From assembly GCA_014728045.1 (NCBI GenBank), contig WJMH01000007.1, positions 98,756 through 162,755 on the forward strand: a stretch of 64,000 nucleotides of DNA, in the 5' to 3' direction. Position 1 is the first letter of the stretch. Every line of letters begins with the position of its first letter. This document shows positions 8,257 through 15,106 of this stretch, piece after piece. The translations under genes were made by a program, and so were the position numbers. Source of the DNA: Candidatus Omnitrophota bacterium (lineage in GTDB: Bacteria > Omnitrophota > Gorgyraeia > Tantalellales > Tantalellaceae). Below the pieces are notes generated by a model. The model saw only the letters and a list, made by a program, of their open reading frames with translations, was not told the DNA's origin and searched no databases.

Positions 8257-8526
8257 TCATGGCCGAGCGGGGAACTGCGCCTTTTTAACAGGTCTGATCA
8301 GTTTGAAGGTGCGCGCAGAAACACGCCTGAAAAATTCGTCATGCCCGCCGGGGTTACCCTTCCTGTGCTTGTATAGATACGCATAATATGTGCCGTCACC
8401 GAAACCGGGACAGGCTTTCCTGAAATCATCCTCCGTGAAGGGTTCCTTCAGTCTTCCCTGTTCTACCGCTTCGACGATAGCTTTATATACTTTTTTCCCG
8501 GCCACGTACGCCCCCCGAGGGTTCAA
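8257..8526 (-). CDS. small conserved-looking protein, unrecognised
   Basis: The 89 residues have no transmembrane helix or signal peptide. The middle is rich in Gly and aromatic residues (CPGFGDGTYYAYLYKHRKGN) and is followed by EFFRRV and a final FKLIRP. This looks like a compact helix-turn-helix or winged-helix fold, but I do not recognise the family. The TTG start overlaps the stop of the channel gene (TTGA); an alternative GTG at 8505, seven bases downstream of a G-rich site, would give 82 residues. It sits between a K+ channel gene and kptA, 12 bases before the latter. Confidence 0.65.
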   Translation of the reverse strand: MNPRGAYVAGKKVYKAIVEAVEQGRLKEPFTEDDFRKACPGFGDGTYYAYLYKHRKGNPGGHDEFFRRVSARTFKLIRPVKKAQFPARP

Positions 8527-9203
8527 ACCCCGTTATTCTCGTTCAATTGATGAAGATACATCCCGACAAGCCTTGAAATAAGCAGTGCCGTGAATAAAAC
8601 ACCTGTTACCGCTTCCAGTATCGCCAGGGACTGGGCGCGTATGTTAACAGGTGTTATGTCCCCGTACCCAAGAGTGGTGAGAGTGCCGAAACTGTAATAA
8701 TTGAACATGGACCAGCTCCTCTGGTAAGTGTGCAGCAATTGATCGCTTATCTTGAATGAACCCGGCTTAGTTCTTTCCACTATAGTGTACAGAAGGCTCC
8801 ATCCGAAACCCAACATGAGGTAAACGCATGCTGCTCCCGCAAGGATATCTGCCGTTACTTTCCTGGCTTTCATCAGATGGAGAAGCACGCAGAAGATCGT
8901 ATAGAAAACGAACAATATTATGAGCGAATAAGTAGCAATATCGAACCAGCCCCTGAGAACCGTGCCTTCGGGGATCATCTGATCCACCCAGAGAACTAAT
9001 ACAGAAGGTACCGCCAGGAAAATGGATATTGTCAATCGCCTTCTGTCGCCTCCGCTGGCCACGTAAACACCGGCGACAAGGACTATGGTGAAAAATAAAG
9101 CAAGTAGCTTGCCTGACCATACCCCTATTTCGAAAAGAGGATATGCAAAAAGGATGAAAAGAAGGCTAACGAGAAGATAGAAAAAAGCGCCTTTTCTGCC
9201 CAT
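8523..9203 (-). CDS. K+ channel-like membrane protein
   Basis: This 226-residue protein has about six hydrophobic segments. A pore loop sits between the last two and contains the selectivity filter TLGYGDITP (about residues 176-184), as in Kv/Kch-type potassium channels. A voltage-sensor-like run of regularly spaced arginines is not obvious, and no RCK/TrkA-N domain is attached, so gating is unknown. It acts in the inner membrane. The start ATG has a good ribosome site (AGGAG). It follows two small membrane protein genes and overlaps the next gene by four bases. Confidence 0.88.
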   Translation of the reverse strand: MGRKGAFFYLLVSLLFILFAYPLFEIGVWSGKLLALFFTIVLVAGVYVASGGDRRRLTISIFLAVPSVLVLWVDQMIPEGTVLRGWFDIATYSLIILFVFYTIFCVLLHLMKARKVTADILAGAACVYLMLGFGWSLLYTIVERTKPGSFKISDQLLHTYQRSWSMFNYYSFGTLTTLGYGDITPVNIRAQSLAILEAVTGVLFTALLISRLVGMYLHQLNENNGV

Positions 9204-9240
9204 ATATTCTCCTCCCCGCCGCTAATGAACGACTCGATCA

Positions 9241-9471
9241 CTAACCCTTGATATGCCAGTGAATGAACCTTCCGATCAGATACAGAACGTACAAGAACAC
9301 GAATATAAAAGAAATGGCTATTTCACCGGAAACGTCTTCCGTCGGCGTCAATTCTATTCCCGAAAACTTGAATACCGCACTTCTCAAAAAAAGAAACGCA
9401 TAAAGCACGGCAACAAAACAAACCAGTACAATGATCTCCCTGAAAATAAATCTGATAACATCCCTTAACAT
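9241..9471 (-). CDS. small membrane protein, paralogue of the next gene upstream
   Basis: The 76 residues form two hydrophobic helices (about 10-32 and 48-68) joined by a short loop with FKFSGIELTPTED. The upstream neighbour (9494-9742) aligns along its whole length and shares the FK-x-x-GIELT loop, so the pair arose by tandem duplication. Both ends of the protein carry basic residues, which suggests a helical hairpin in the inner membrane. The family is unknown to me. It lies 37 bases before the K+ channel gene and may work with it. Confidence 0.7.
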   Translation of the reverse strand: MLRDVIRFIFREIIVLVCFVAVLYAFLFLRSAVFKFSGIELTPTEDVSGEIAISFIFVFLYVLYLIGRFIHWHIKG

Positions 9472-9493
9472 CGATCAGCTTTCTCGGAACCTT

Positions 9494-9742
9494 CTACCAT
9501 GGATACACATTCTTTCTGATCCACTGAAAGAGCTTATTCCCCTGGCAGAGCAGATAAAGGACCAGGAACCCAATAGATACATAAAGCTGAAGTGTTCTGG
9601 CATGTTCCCTGGTAAGTTCTATTCCGGTAATCTTGAAAAGAACGACCCCGAACAGGATGGTAACGTACAGAAAAACCACGAACATGGTCAAAAAGGCAAG
9701 CTCCTTGATAACTATTGGGATTATCTCCCTGAAATCTTTCAT
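9494..9742 (-). CDS. small membrane protein, first of a tandem pair
   Basis: The 82 residues contain two hydrophobic helices (about 13-38 and 51-70) around a loop with LFKITGIELTRE. It is a paralogue of the following gene (9241-9471), 22 bases downstream. No enzymatic motif is visible. A sigma-70-type promoter starts about 35 bases upstream of the ATG, so this gene opens the operon that continues with the second paralogue, the K+ channel, the 89-residue protein and kptA. Function is unknown; an accessory or regulatory peptide of the channel is one possibility. Confidence 0.7.
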   Translation of the reverse strand: MKDFREIIPIVIKELAFLTMFVVFLYVTILFGVVLFKITGIELTREHARTLQLYVSIGFLVLYLLCQGNKLFQWIRKNVYPW

Positions 9743-9775
9743 GCAACAGCCCCGCTTTCACATCCCATAAAATTA

Positions 9776-9803
9776 ATTATAATGTTATTCAACCCCGTTG
9801 CAA
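9776..9803 (-). promoter_or_regulatory. sigma-70-type promoter for the small-membrane-protein/K+ channel/kptA operon
   Basis: A -35 TTGCAA (9798-9803) and a -10 TATAAT (9776-9781) are spaced by 16 bases on the minus strand, just past the stop of the thioredoxin-like gene. Confidence 0.6.
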
Positions 9804-9804
9804 G

Positions 9805-10422
9805 CTACTCAAGCTCGAGCACGACTTTGCCTTTATCACTCGATAAAGTCACACTATATTGGGTTATCTCGGTGATCTTCGCTCCCCCGACCGTATCGCC
9901 CACACCGGCTATCTCATTGTTAATGATAGCTTTAGCATTATCCTGTGAAAATATTATACCGGAGAGCCTGTATCCACCGTTAGAGCTGGGGGCCTTGTCT
10001 TTTGTAGATGATTTATAACGTGACCTGATCGCTCTCATCTTCGTAAGCATAGAATCCGGCGGAAGGTATCCGCGTATTCTTTCGATGGGAATACCTCTGC
10101 CGTTAAGAAAAAGCGTGGTCGGATAGGCTTTAATATTGTATTTCCTTACAAGGCCCCTATGCCTGCTGCCGTCCACCTTGACGCAAATAAAATTATCTGC
10201 CTCCTTTTGAACAGCTCCATTGGAATAAGTATCCCTGTCCATCTTCTTACACCACCCGCACCAATCGGTATAAAAATCAACAAGAACGGGCTTACCGCTC
10301 GCGCTCGCTTTTTTGATCGCTCTATCCAGATCTCTGTGCCACTGCAGAGCCTCTGCGGTCGAGGCGAGAATCATAATCACTAGAATAGATAACAAAAAGG
10401 TCCTAAATAAGTTCTTATTCAT
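9805..10422 (-). CDS. secreted thioredoxin-fold protein with a GspB-like C-terminal domain
   Basis: The protein has 205 residues from the chosen ATG at 10422, which begins a signal peptide (MNKNLFRTFLLSILVIMILA, cleavage after the EA pair near 25). The thioredoxin domain has the active site WCGWC (C55, C58), of the kind found in DsbD-gamma and YyaL-like proteins, so it should act on disulfides in the periplasm. The last 55 residues (SGIIFSQDNAKAIINNE, then VGDTVGGAKI) resemble the C-terminal domain of the type II secretion protein GspB, an unusual partner. The ATG lies seven bases after a -10 box and has no ribosome site, so the mRNA is probably leaderless. Confidence 0.82.
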   Translation of the reverse strand: MNKNLFRTFLLSILVIMILASTAEALQWHRDLDRAIKKASASGKPVLVDFYTDWCGWCKKMDRDTYSNGAVQKEADNFICVKVDGSRHRGLVRKYNIKAYPTTLFLNGRGIPIERIRGYLPPDSMLTKMRAIRSRYKSSTKDKAPSSNGGYRLSGIIFSQDNAKAIINNEIAGVGDTVGGAKITEITQYSVTLSSDKGKVVLELE

Positions 10423-10429
10423 ATAAATG

Positions 10430-10458
10430 AATATACCTGATGTGGGCATGTGTGACAA
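10430..10458 (-). promoter_or_regulatory. sigma-70-type promoter, probably giving a leaderless mRNA
   Basis: A -35 TTGTCA (10453-10458) and a -10 TATATT (10430-10435) are spaced by 17 bases on the minus strand. The start codon begins at 10422, so transcription would start at or within a base or two of the ATG. Confidence 0.6.
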
Positions 10459-10483
10459 ATCCCAAAGCAAAAGTGCTGGATAA

Positions 10484-10522
10484 ATAAAAAACCGGGGATC
10501 TTGATAATTTGATCCCCGGTTT
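10484..10522 (-). terminator. intrinsic terminator after the small secreted protein gene
   Basis: A perfect 12-base stem (arms 10511-10522 and 10489-10500, loop of 10 bases) is followed by a T-rich tract on the minus strand. It lies 25 bases past the stop of the 104-residue protein. Confidence 0.85.
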
Positions 10523-10547
10523 TCGGACAATCAGTCTTGAGAGTGAT

Positions 10548-10862
10548 TTACTGTTTTCGACCTGTTACGGTCTTGCCTGTATTTACAGTAGCGTCGTGTA
10601 TCGTCTTTCCGCCTTTATTTACCGGATCAGTAACTATTTTTTCCGGTTTGTCCTTACCGGTAATAGCGTTCCAAAACGCAACGATCGGGCTTACGGCCGT
10701 TTCAGCAGTGCCTTGAGTGGCTTTACCCACTGTGTTTACGCTGCCTGTTACTACGTTGCCAGTATACTCTACCGGATCATCCGCCTTATCCTGAGCCATC
10801 ACCGGCAATGAATATGCGCACAGAACAGCCACTACTAAACAAAAGATCAAACCTCTTTTCAT
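10548..10862 (-). CDS. small secreted amphipathic protein (paralogue pair, second copy)
   Basis: The 104 residues begin with a clear signal peptide (cleavage after the Ala-Gln near 24). The mature part has no cysteine and is built from repeated short units rich in Gly, Thr, Lys and Val (GSVNTVGKA, GTAETAVSPI, GGKTIHDATVNTGKTVTG). It closely resembles the product of the upstream gene (10893-11198). Such periodic sequences can form amphipathic helices that lie on membranes or other surfaces. The family is unknown to me. It is 30 bases downstream of its paralogue, shares its transcript and is followed by a strong terminator. Confidence 0.72.
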   Translation of the reverse strand: MKRGLIFCLVVAVLCAYSLPVMAQDKADDPVEYTGNVVTGSVNTVGKATQGTAETAVSPIVAFWNAITGKDKPEKIVTDPVNKGGKTIHDATVNTGKTVTGRKQ

Positions 10863-10892
10863 GGTACTCTCCTTCCTGTTTTCCGGTCAGGT

Positions 10893-11198
10893 TCATTCGA
10901 CTTTCTGACCGGTTACGGTCTTTCCCGTATCTCGAGTAGCATCATACACTGTTTCACCGCCTTTTTCAACAGGAGAAGTTATTATTTTATCCGGGGTCTC
11001 CTTTCCCTGCATGCTTTTACCCATCGCTTCCACAGGAGAAGCAACTGTTTTAGCGGTCCCTTCGGCAGCTTTGCCTACGGTTTTCACAGAACCTGAGATT
11101 ACATTTGTAACCGGGTTATCCGCTTCTTCGGCTATCACCGCAAAATTCAATACACAACTGAAGCTGATAATGATGGAGATAACTATAATAGTCTTCAT
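10893..11198 (-). CDS. small secreted amphipathic protein (paralogue pair, first copy)
   Basis: The protein has 101 residues from the ATG at 11198, chosen because AGGAGG lies just upstream and because it starts a signal peptide. The mature part repeats Gly/Thr/Lys/Val units (GSVKTVGKAAEGTAKTV, EKGGETVYDATRDTGKTVTG) and matches the downstream paralogue over its length. It is probably periplasmic or surface-bound; function is unknown. A possible -10 box TATACT (11248-11253) has no TTGACA-like partner; instead GGAAAC is found 18 bases upstream, as in some ECF-sigma promoters. An envelope-stress role is therefore only a guess. Confidence 0.72.
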   Translation of the reverse strand: MKTIIVISIIISFSCVLNFAVIAEEADNPVTNVISGSVKTVGKAAEGTAKTVASPVEAMGKSMQGKETPDKIITSPVEKGGETVYDATRDTGKTVTGQKVE

Positions 11199-11323
11199 TT
11201 TTCCCCTCCTATTGTTAAATATTCCCAAAAATCCCCTTACAATATCAAGTATACCCGCAAAATCCGCTCAAGTTTCCTACTTTTTGCAATATTTACTTGC
11301 CGGAGAAATCACAATAGTCATAG

Positions 11324-11357
11324 AAAAAAAGCCCCTTGAAGTGTCTCCAAGGGGCTT
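11324..11357 (-). terminator. intrinsic terminator after tRNA-Gly
   Basis: A perfect 10-base stem (arms 11348-11357 and 11329-11338, nine-base loop) is followed by a run of T (11324-11330) on the minus strand, six bases past the tRNA CCA end. Confidence 0.88.
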
Positions 11358-11362
11358 ATATC

Positions 11363-11436
11363 TGGAGCGAGTGAGGGGAATCGAACCCCCGTAGCCAGCT
11401 TGGGAAGCTGGTGTACTGCCATTGTACTACACTCGC
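11363..11436 (-). tRNA. tRNA-Gly (anticodon CCC)
   Basis: The 74-base cloverleaf includes an encoded CCA. The 7-bp acceptor stem (GCGAGTG with CACTCGC) is perfect. The D loop contains GG. The anticodon arm CCAGC-TTCCCAA-GCTGG gives anticodon CCC, reading GGG codons. The variable loop has four bases, and the T arm has loop TTCGATT. The first tRNA base is also the last base of the pfkB stop codon, so RNase P processing of a joint transcript would cut inside that stop codon. A terminator follows directly. Confidence 0.97.
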
Positions 11437-12335
11437 TAAAACCTGGTCAATTTTTCAAAGTGTCTTATCCTGCGCTGCACGTCAGCGGGCTTGGTCTTCA
11501 AAAGACCGTCAGCGGAAAATCTTTCAACCGCGAAAGATGCCATTATACTACCATATACAAGTGCCCTTCTCAAGACCTTATCGGTGATTCTGGAATGCTT
11601 GGATATATAACCCAGCATCCCACCTGCAAAGGTATCGCCTGCGCCTGTCGGGTCCTTGATCGTCTCCAGAAGATATGCGGGGACCATAAAGCGAAGCCCC
11701 TCTGAAAAGAAAAGCGCCCCGTGTTCACCTTTTTTGATAACGATCATCTTCGTGCCTTTGGAGGCTATGAACCTGGCAGCTTCAATCAGATTGGTCTCAC
11801 CTGAGATCTGACGCGCTTCAGCATCGTTCAAAAGGAAAAGGTCCACTTTTCCGAGCAGTTTCAGCAAAGACTTTCTGCTGTTCTCGATCCAGAGATTCAT
11901 AGTATCACACGCCACCAAACCCGTGGGATTTATCTGGTGAAAGATGTAGCTCTGCAATTCAGGATCGATATTCGCAAGTAAAAGATTGCACTTTGAGCTG
12001 ACATTCTTGGGTATCACCGGCCTGAAATCATCAAAAACGCCAAGCCGCGTATCGAGCGTCTCGGCATAGTTCATGTCATAACGGTATTTCGCCTTCCACC
12101 TGAAGGTCTTCCCCCTTTTTTTCTCCAATCCGGTTATGTCGATATTCCTCTTCTTGAAAAGCCTGATATATTTCTGCGGAAAATCCGAGCCCACAACGCT
12201 TATAAGGTTGACAGGGGTGTAAAAAGAAGCACTTATGGAAGCGTATGTGGCAGACCCTCCCAGTATCTCTTCCTTTTTACCGAAAGGGGTTTCAATGCTG
12301 TCCAATGCGGTCGATCCGATAACTGTAAGTTTCAT
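11436..12335 (-). CDS. PfkB-family carbohydrate or nucleoside kinase
   Basis: This 299-residue ribokinase-fold kinase has the N-terminal GGSATYAS segment (about 26-33) and the C-terminal catalytic signature DPTGAGDTFAGG (about 229-240) with the base Asp in GAGD. PfkB kinases phosphorylate sugars or nucleosides with ATP. The substrate is not evident; a link to the upstream heptose genes (heptose-7-phosphate kinase is also PfkB-fold) is possible, but the sequence does not look like HldA. It starts one base after thiC ends. Its stop codon TAG shares its G with the first base of the downstream tRNA-Gly. Confidence 0.85.
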   Translation of the reverse strand: MKLTVIGSTALDSIETPFGKKEEILGGSATYASISASFYTPVNLISVVGSDFPQKYIRLFKKRNIDITGLEKKRGKTFRWKAKYRYDMNYAETLDTRLGVFDDFRPVIPKNVSSKCNLLLANIDPELQSYIFHQINPTGLVACDTMNLWIENSRKSLLKLLGKVDLFLLNDAEARQISGETNLIEAARFIASKGTKMIVIKKGEHGALFFSEGLRFMVPAYLLETIKDPTGAGDTFAGGMLGYISKHSRITDKVLRRALVYGSIMASFAVERFSADGLLKTKPADVQRRIRHFEKLTRF

Positions 12336-12336
12336 T

Positions 12337-13602
12337 TTACTTCTTTTTCTGTTTCAGGCTTTTTTCCATGATCTTTATTGAACAATAATCCTCGCACATG
12401 CTGCAGACGTCCTTTTCCTTAGGTTTGTCCGCTTTACGTCTGATCTGGGGATCAACAGGATCAAGCGAAAGAGCGAACTGTTTTTTCCAGTCACGTTCTG
12501 AGCGCGCCTGGGATATTTGCCTGTCCCGTGCGTACGCGGAGGGTATGCCCTTTACTATGTCAGCGGCATGCGCCGCTATTTTTGAAGCGATAACTCCCTG
12601 ACGCACGTCCTCCTCCATGGGTAGTCTCACATGCTCGGCCGGGGTCACATAACACAGAAAATCAGCTCCGTGCCAGGCCGCGATCGCTCCGCCTATGGCG
12701 CCGACTATATGGTCATACCCGGGAGCTGAATCGGTCACCAGCGGTCCCAGCACGTAAAACGGTGCGCCATGGCAAACGGTCTTCTGGAGCTTGACGTTCG
12801 CTTCTATCTGATCCATCGGCACATGCCCCGGCCCTTCTATCATGACCTGCACCCCCGCGCCAAAAGCCTCCTGCTGCTGCTCACCCAGCACAAAAAGCTC
12901 TCCTATCTGGAAACGGTCCGTAGCGTCGCAGATGGTCCCGGGCCTTAGGCTGTCGCCCAAACTTAAGGTTATATTGTGTTTTTTCGCTATCTTCAGAACT
13001 TCGTCAAATCTCGACAGAAACGGGTTCTCTCTCTGGTTCTTCAGCATCCATGAAGCCAGAAGAGCCCCGCCGCGGCTTACAATATTCATGACGCGTGGCT
13101 TCTTTTCCATGAGGCGGGTAGCTTCTAGAGTAATGCCCGAATGTATCGTGAAAAAATCCACCCCTTCTTCGGCCTGCCGGATGAGAACATCGATAAATTC
13201 CTGTTCATCCGCAGCAGCCATATCTCCCCGTGAAGAGGCGACCTCGTAAACGGGTACGGTACCCACCGGAACGGGACACTCATCAAGTATTTTCCTGCGC
13301 AATTTACCTAGCAGGGGCCCCGTGGAGAGGTCCATCACGGCGTCGGCTCCTGTCTCTACCGCGACCTTCATTTTTTTCATCTCTTTACCGATGTCAGAGT
13401 GACCGGGAGAGAGGCCGAGATTGGCATTTACCTTGGTTTTCATTCCCCTGCCGATAGCACAAGGTTTGCCAATCCTCCGCTTCTTGTTCGATGGGACCAC
13501 TACCAGGCCCTTCTCAAGGCCTTCCACTATTTCGAAAAGGCTGGCGTCTTCACCACCGGCCGCTTTTTTTATGAGGGGTTCTTTCACTTTGATCATGATC
13601 AC
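12337..13602 (-). CDS. thiC: phosphomethylpyrimidine synthase ThiC
   Basis: This 421-residue enzyme converts aminoimidazole ribotide to the thiamine pyrimidine HMP-P using a radical SAM mechanism with a 4Fe-4S cluster. The C-terminal cluster motif C-x2-C-x4-C is present (CSMCEDYCSIK), as are conserved segments such as AIGRGMKTKVNANLG and MIEGPGHVPMDQI. The length fits the short form of ThiC without the long N-terminal domain seen in proteobacteria. Its start overlaps the stop of the ThiD2-like gene by four bases. No TPP riboswitch is visible upstream, where the sequence is coding. Confidence 0.96.
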   Translation of the reverse strand: MIMIKVKEPLIKKAAGGEDASLFEIVEGLEKGLVVVPSNKKRRIGKPCAIGRGMKTKVNANLGLSPGHSDIGKEMKKMKVAVETGADAVMDLSTGPLLGKLRRKILDECPVPVGTVPVYEVASSRGDMAAADEQEFIDVLIRQAEEGVDFFTIHSGITLEATRLMEKKPRVMNIVSRGGALLASWMLKNQRENPFLSRFDEVLKIAKKHNITLSLGDSLRPGTICDATDRFQIGELFVLGEQQQEAFGAGVQVMIEGPGHVPMDQIEANVKLQKTVCHGAPFYVLGPLVTDSAPGYDHIVGAIGGAIAAWHGADFLCYVTPAEHVRLPMEEDVRQGVIASKIAAHAADIVKGIPSAYARDRQISQARSERDWKKQFALSLDPVDPQIRRKADKPKEKDVCSMCEDYCSIKIMEKSLKQKKK

Positions 13603-14024
13603 AAATCGATTCCTTCCAGGTCCTTTACCGCTGATTTTTCTATTCCGTAAAGCTTGAACCGCAGCTTCTTGTATTTCTGGGAAAGTTCACCGTCAAAAAG
13701 CTTAAGAACTTCCTCAAGAACCCGCAGGGATTCCTTCCCCCTCTGGGTGTTTGCCAGAAAAAGGTCAACAAGGCTTTCCCTGTTCTTCTCCGAAGCATTG
13801 GATTTAATGCCTACGTCATTGAGATTTCGGGCATCCACCAGTTCTTCAAGGTGCTCTTTACGCAAGTCCCTTATTGAATCGAATACCTCATGCCTCAGGT
13901 CCTTGAGCCGGGCGGTGAGTTTCTGGTTATCGGAGGCGAACCGTATAATATCTTCACAGACGCGTATGCCCTCCATCACCCTGTTCAAATTAGCATCGAT
14001 AATCCTGTATACTCCCTTATCCAT
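13599..14024 (-). CDS. stand-alone ThiD2-like domain protein (HMP-phosphate kinase candidate)
   Basis: The 141 residues match the N-terminal domain found fused to ThiE in some bacteria: YRIIDANLNRVMEGIRVCEDIIRF at the start, RHEVFDSIRDLR in the middle and a C-terminal LYGIEK. This domain (ThiD2) was shown for fused or clustered forms to phosphorylate HMP-P only, unlike ThiD, which also acts on free HMP. Here it is not fused to ThiE but overlaps thiC by four bases, so ThiC would make HMP-P and this protein HMP-PP. The function is inferred from family and context. It overlaps rfaE2 by eight bases. Confidence 0.8.
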   Translation of the reverse strand: MDKGVYRIIDANLNRVMEGIRVCEDIIRFASDNQKLTARLKDLRHEVFDSIRDLRKEHLEELVDARNLNDVGIKSNASEKNRESLVDLFLANTQRGKESLRVLEEVLKLFDGELSQKYKKLRFKLYGIEKSAVKDLEGIDL

Positions 14025-14544
14025 CCTGCAGTTCTTTCATCCTTTCGATGATATTCGTTGTGGAAAACCCTTCAAGGTATGGTATGACCTTTACCGAGCC
14101 CCCGTTCTTTTTTACGTAACCGGCTCCCACTATGTCCTCCTCTTTCCAGTCACCACCCTTTATGAGGACATGGGGATTTACCAACTTTATAAGCTCTTCC
14201 GGAGTATCCTCCTCGAACATGACAACATAGTCCACGCACTCAAGTGCCGCAAGGACCTCCATCCGTACCCACTCAGTGTTAACGGGCCTGGAGGATCCTT
14301 TTATGCGCTTGACGGACGCATCGCTGTTTACGCCCACAACCAGATTGTCGCAGAGCGACTTGGCCTCGGAGAGATATCTTACATGACCCAGATGGATTAT
14401 ATCAAAGCAGCCATTGGTGAATCCGATTTTCCTGCAGGAAGACCTTTGGTGTTCTATTACGGATATAAGTTCATCCCATGTCTTGATCTTAGAATTATCC
14501 ACCATATCGTAAATATTAGGGTCAGGCGAAAGCGTCTTCGACAA
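14017..14544 (-). CDS. rfaE2: heptose-1-phosphate adenylyltransferase (HldE C-domain type)
   Basis: This 175-residue nucleotidyltransferase contains the cytidylyltransferase-fold signature GFTNGCFDIIHLGHVRYL (with HLGH) and the later VNPHVLIKGGDW and GFSTTNII. It would transfer AMP from ATP to D-glycero-beta-D-manno-heptose 1-phosphate, making ADP-heptose for the lipopolysaccharide core. It is the single-domain form, without the fused HldE kinase. The gene overlaps the end of gmhA by about 23 bases, an operon of two steps of the same pathway; the kinase and the phosphatase GmhB are not in this window. Confidence 0.92.
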   Translation of the reverse strand: MSKTLSPDPNIYDMVDNSKIKTWDELISVIEHQRSSCRKIGFTNGCFDIIHLGHVRYLSEAKSLCDNLVVGVNSDASVKRIKGSSRPVNTEWVRMEVLAALECVDYVVMFEEDTPEELIKLVNPHVLIKGGDWKEEDIVGAGYVKKNGGSVKVIPYLEGFSTTNIIERMKELQDG

Positions 14545-15094
14545 GTTTACAGATGATATGAATGACAGTCACGTGGATCTCCTGGATCCGGGCAGTATTG
14601 TCGGAGGAAGCTATTATCGCAATATCCCCTAACGGTGCGAGCTTGCCTCCGTCCTTTCCCGCAAGCACGATGACCGGCAATTCCTTGGATTTAGAGGTTT
14701 TAACCCCTTCCAGCACGTTAAGAGAGTTGCCGCTGGTCGAAATGGCAACTACAACATCTTCATCTGAAGCAAGAGCCTCGACCTGTCGGCTGAACGCCCT
14801 GTTAAAATCGTAATCGTTGGAAACTGCTGTCAATATTGAGGTATCAGTGGTGAGAGCCACAGCCGGAATGGCTTTTCTTTCTTTCTCGAACCTCACCACA
14901 AGCTCAGCGGCAAGATGCTGGCTGTCAGCAGCACTGCCCCCATTACCGAAAACAAGGACTTTTCCGCCTTTTTTGATGCTTTCTGTGATGATATTGGCCG
15001 CCGAGACCACCGCCTGGAGGTTCTTCTCCCCGGAGATGAATCTCTGTTTGCTCTGAATACTGTCATTGAATATCTCTCTTGCAGTCTCTATCAT
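14522..15094 (-). CDS. gmhA: phosphoheptose isomerase
   Basis: This 190-residue SIS-domain enzyme converts sedoheptulose 7-phosphate to D-glycero-D-manno-heptose 7-phosphate, the first committed step of ADP-heptose synthesis. It carries the GmhA pattern FGNGGSAADSQHLAAELV with its catalytic and zinc-binding Asp/His residues, then ISTSGNS and a C-terminal EIHVTVIHIICKLVE. The length is typical. It is followed by the adenylyltransferase of the same pathway. Presence of this pathway supports a Gram-negative envelope with a heptose-containing core. Confidence 0.95.
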   Translation of the reverse strand: MIETAREIFNDSIQSKQRFISGEKNLQAVVSAANIITESIKKGGKVLVFGNGGSAADSQHLAAELVVRFEKERKAIPAVALTTDTSILTAVSNDYDFNRAFSRQVEALASDEDVVVAISTSGNSLNVLEGVKTSKSKELPVIVLAGKDGGKLAPLGDIAIIASSDNTARIQEIHVTVIHIICKLVEDAFA

Positions 15095-15106
15095 GGTCCT
15101 CCGCGT

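Noticed and set aside
13603..14024. TPP riboswitch before thiC
   Set aside because: The sequence upstream of thiC is coding and no THI-box blocks were found.
13654..14556. Plus-strand reading frame of 300 codons
   Set aside because: It is the mirror of the ThiD2-like and rfaE2 genes and has a composition typical of a shadow frame.
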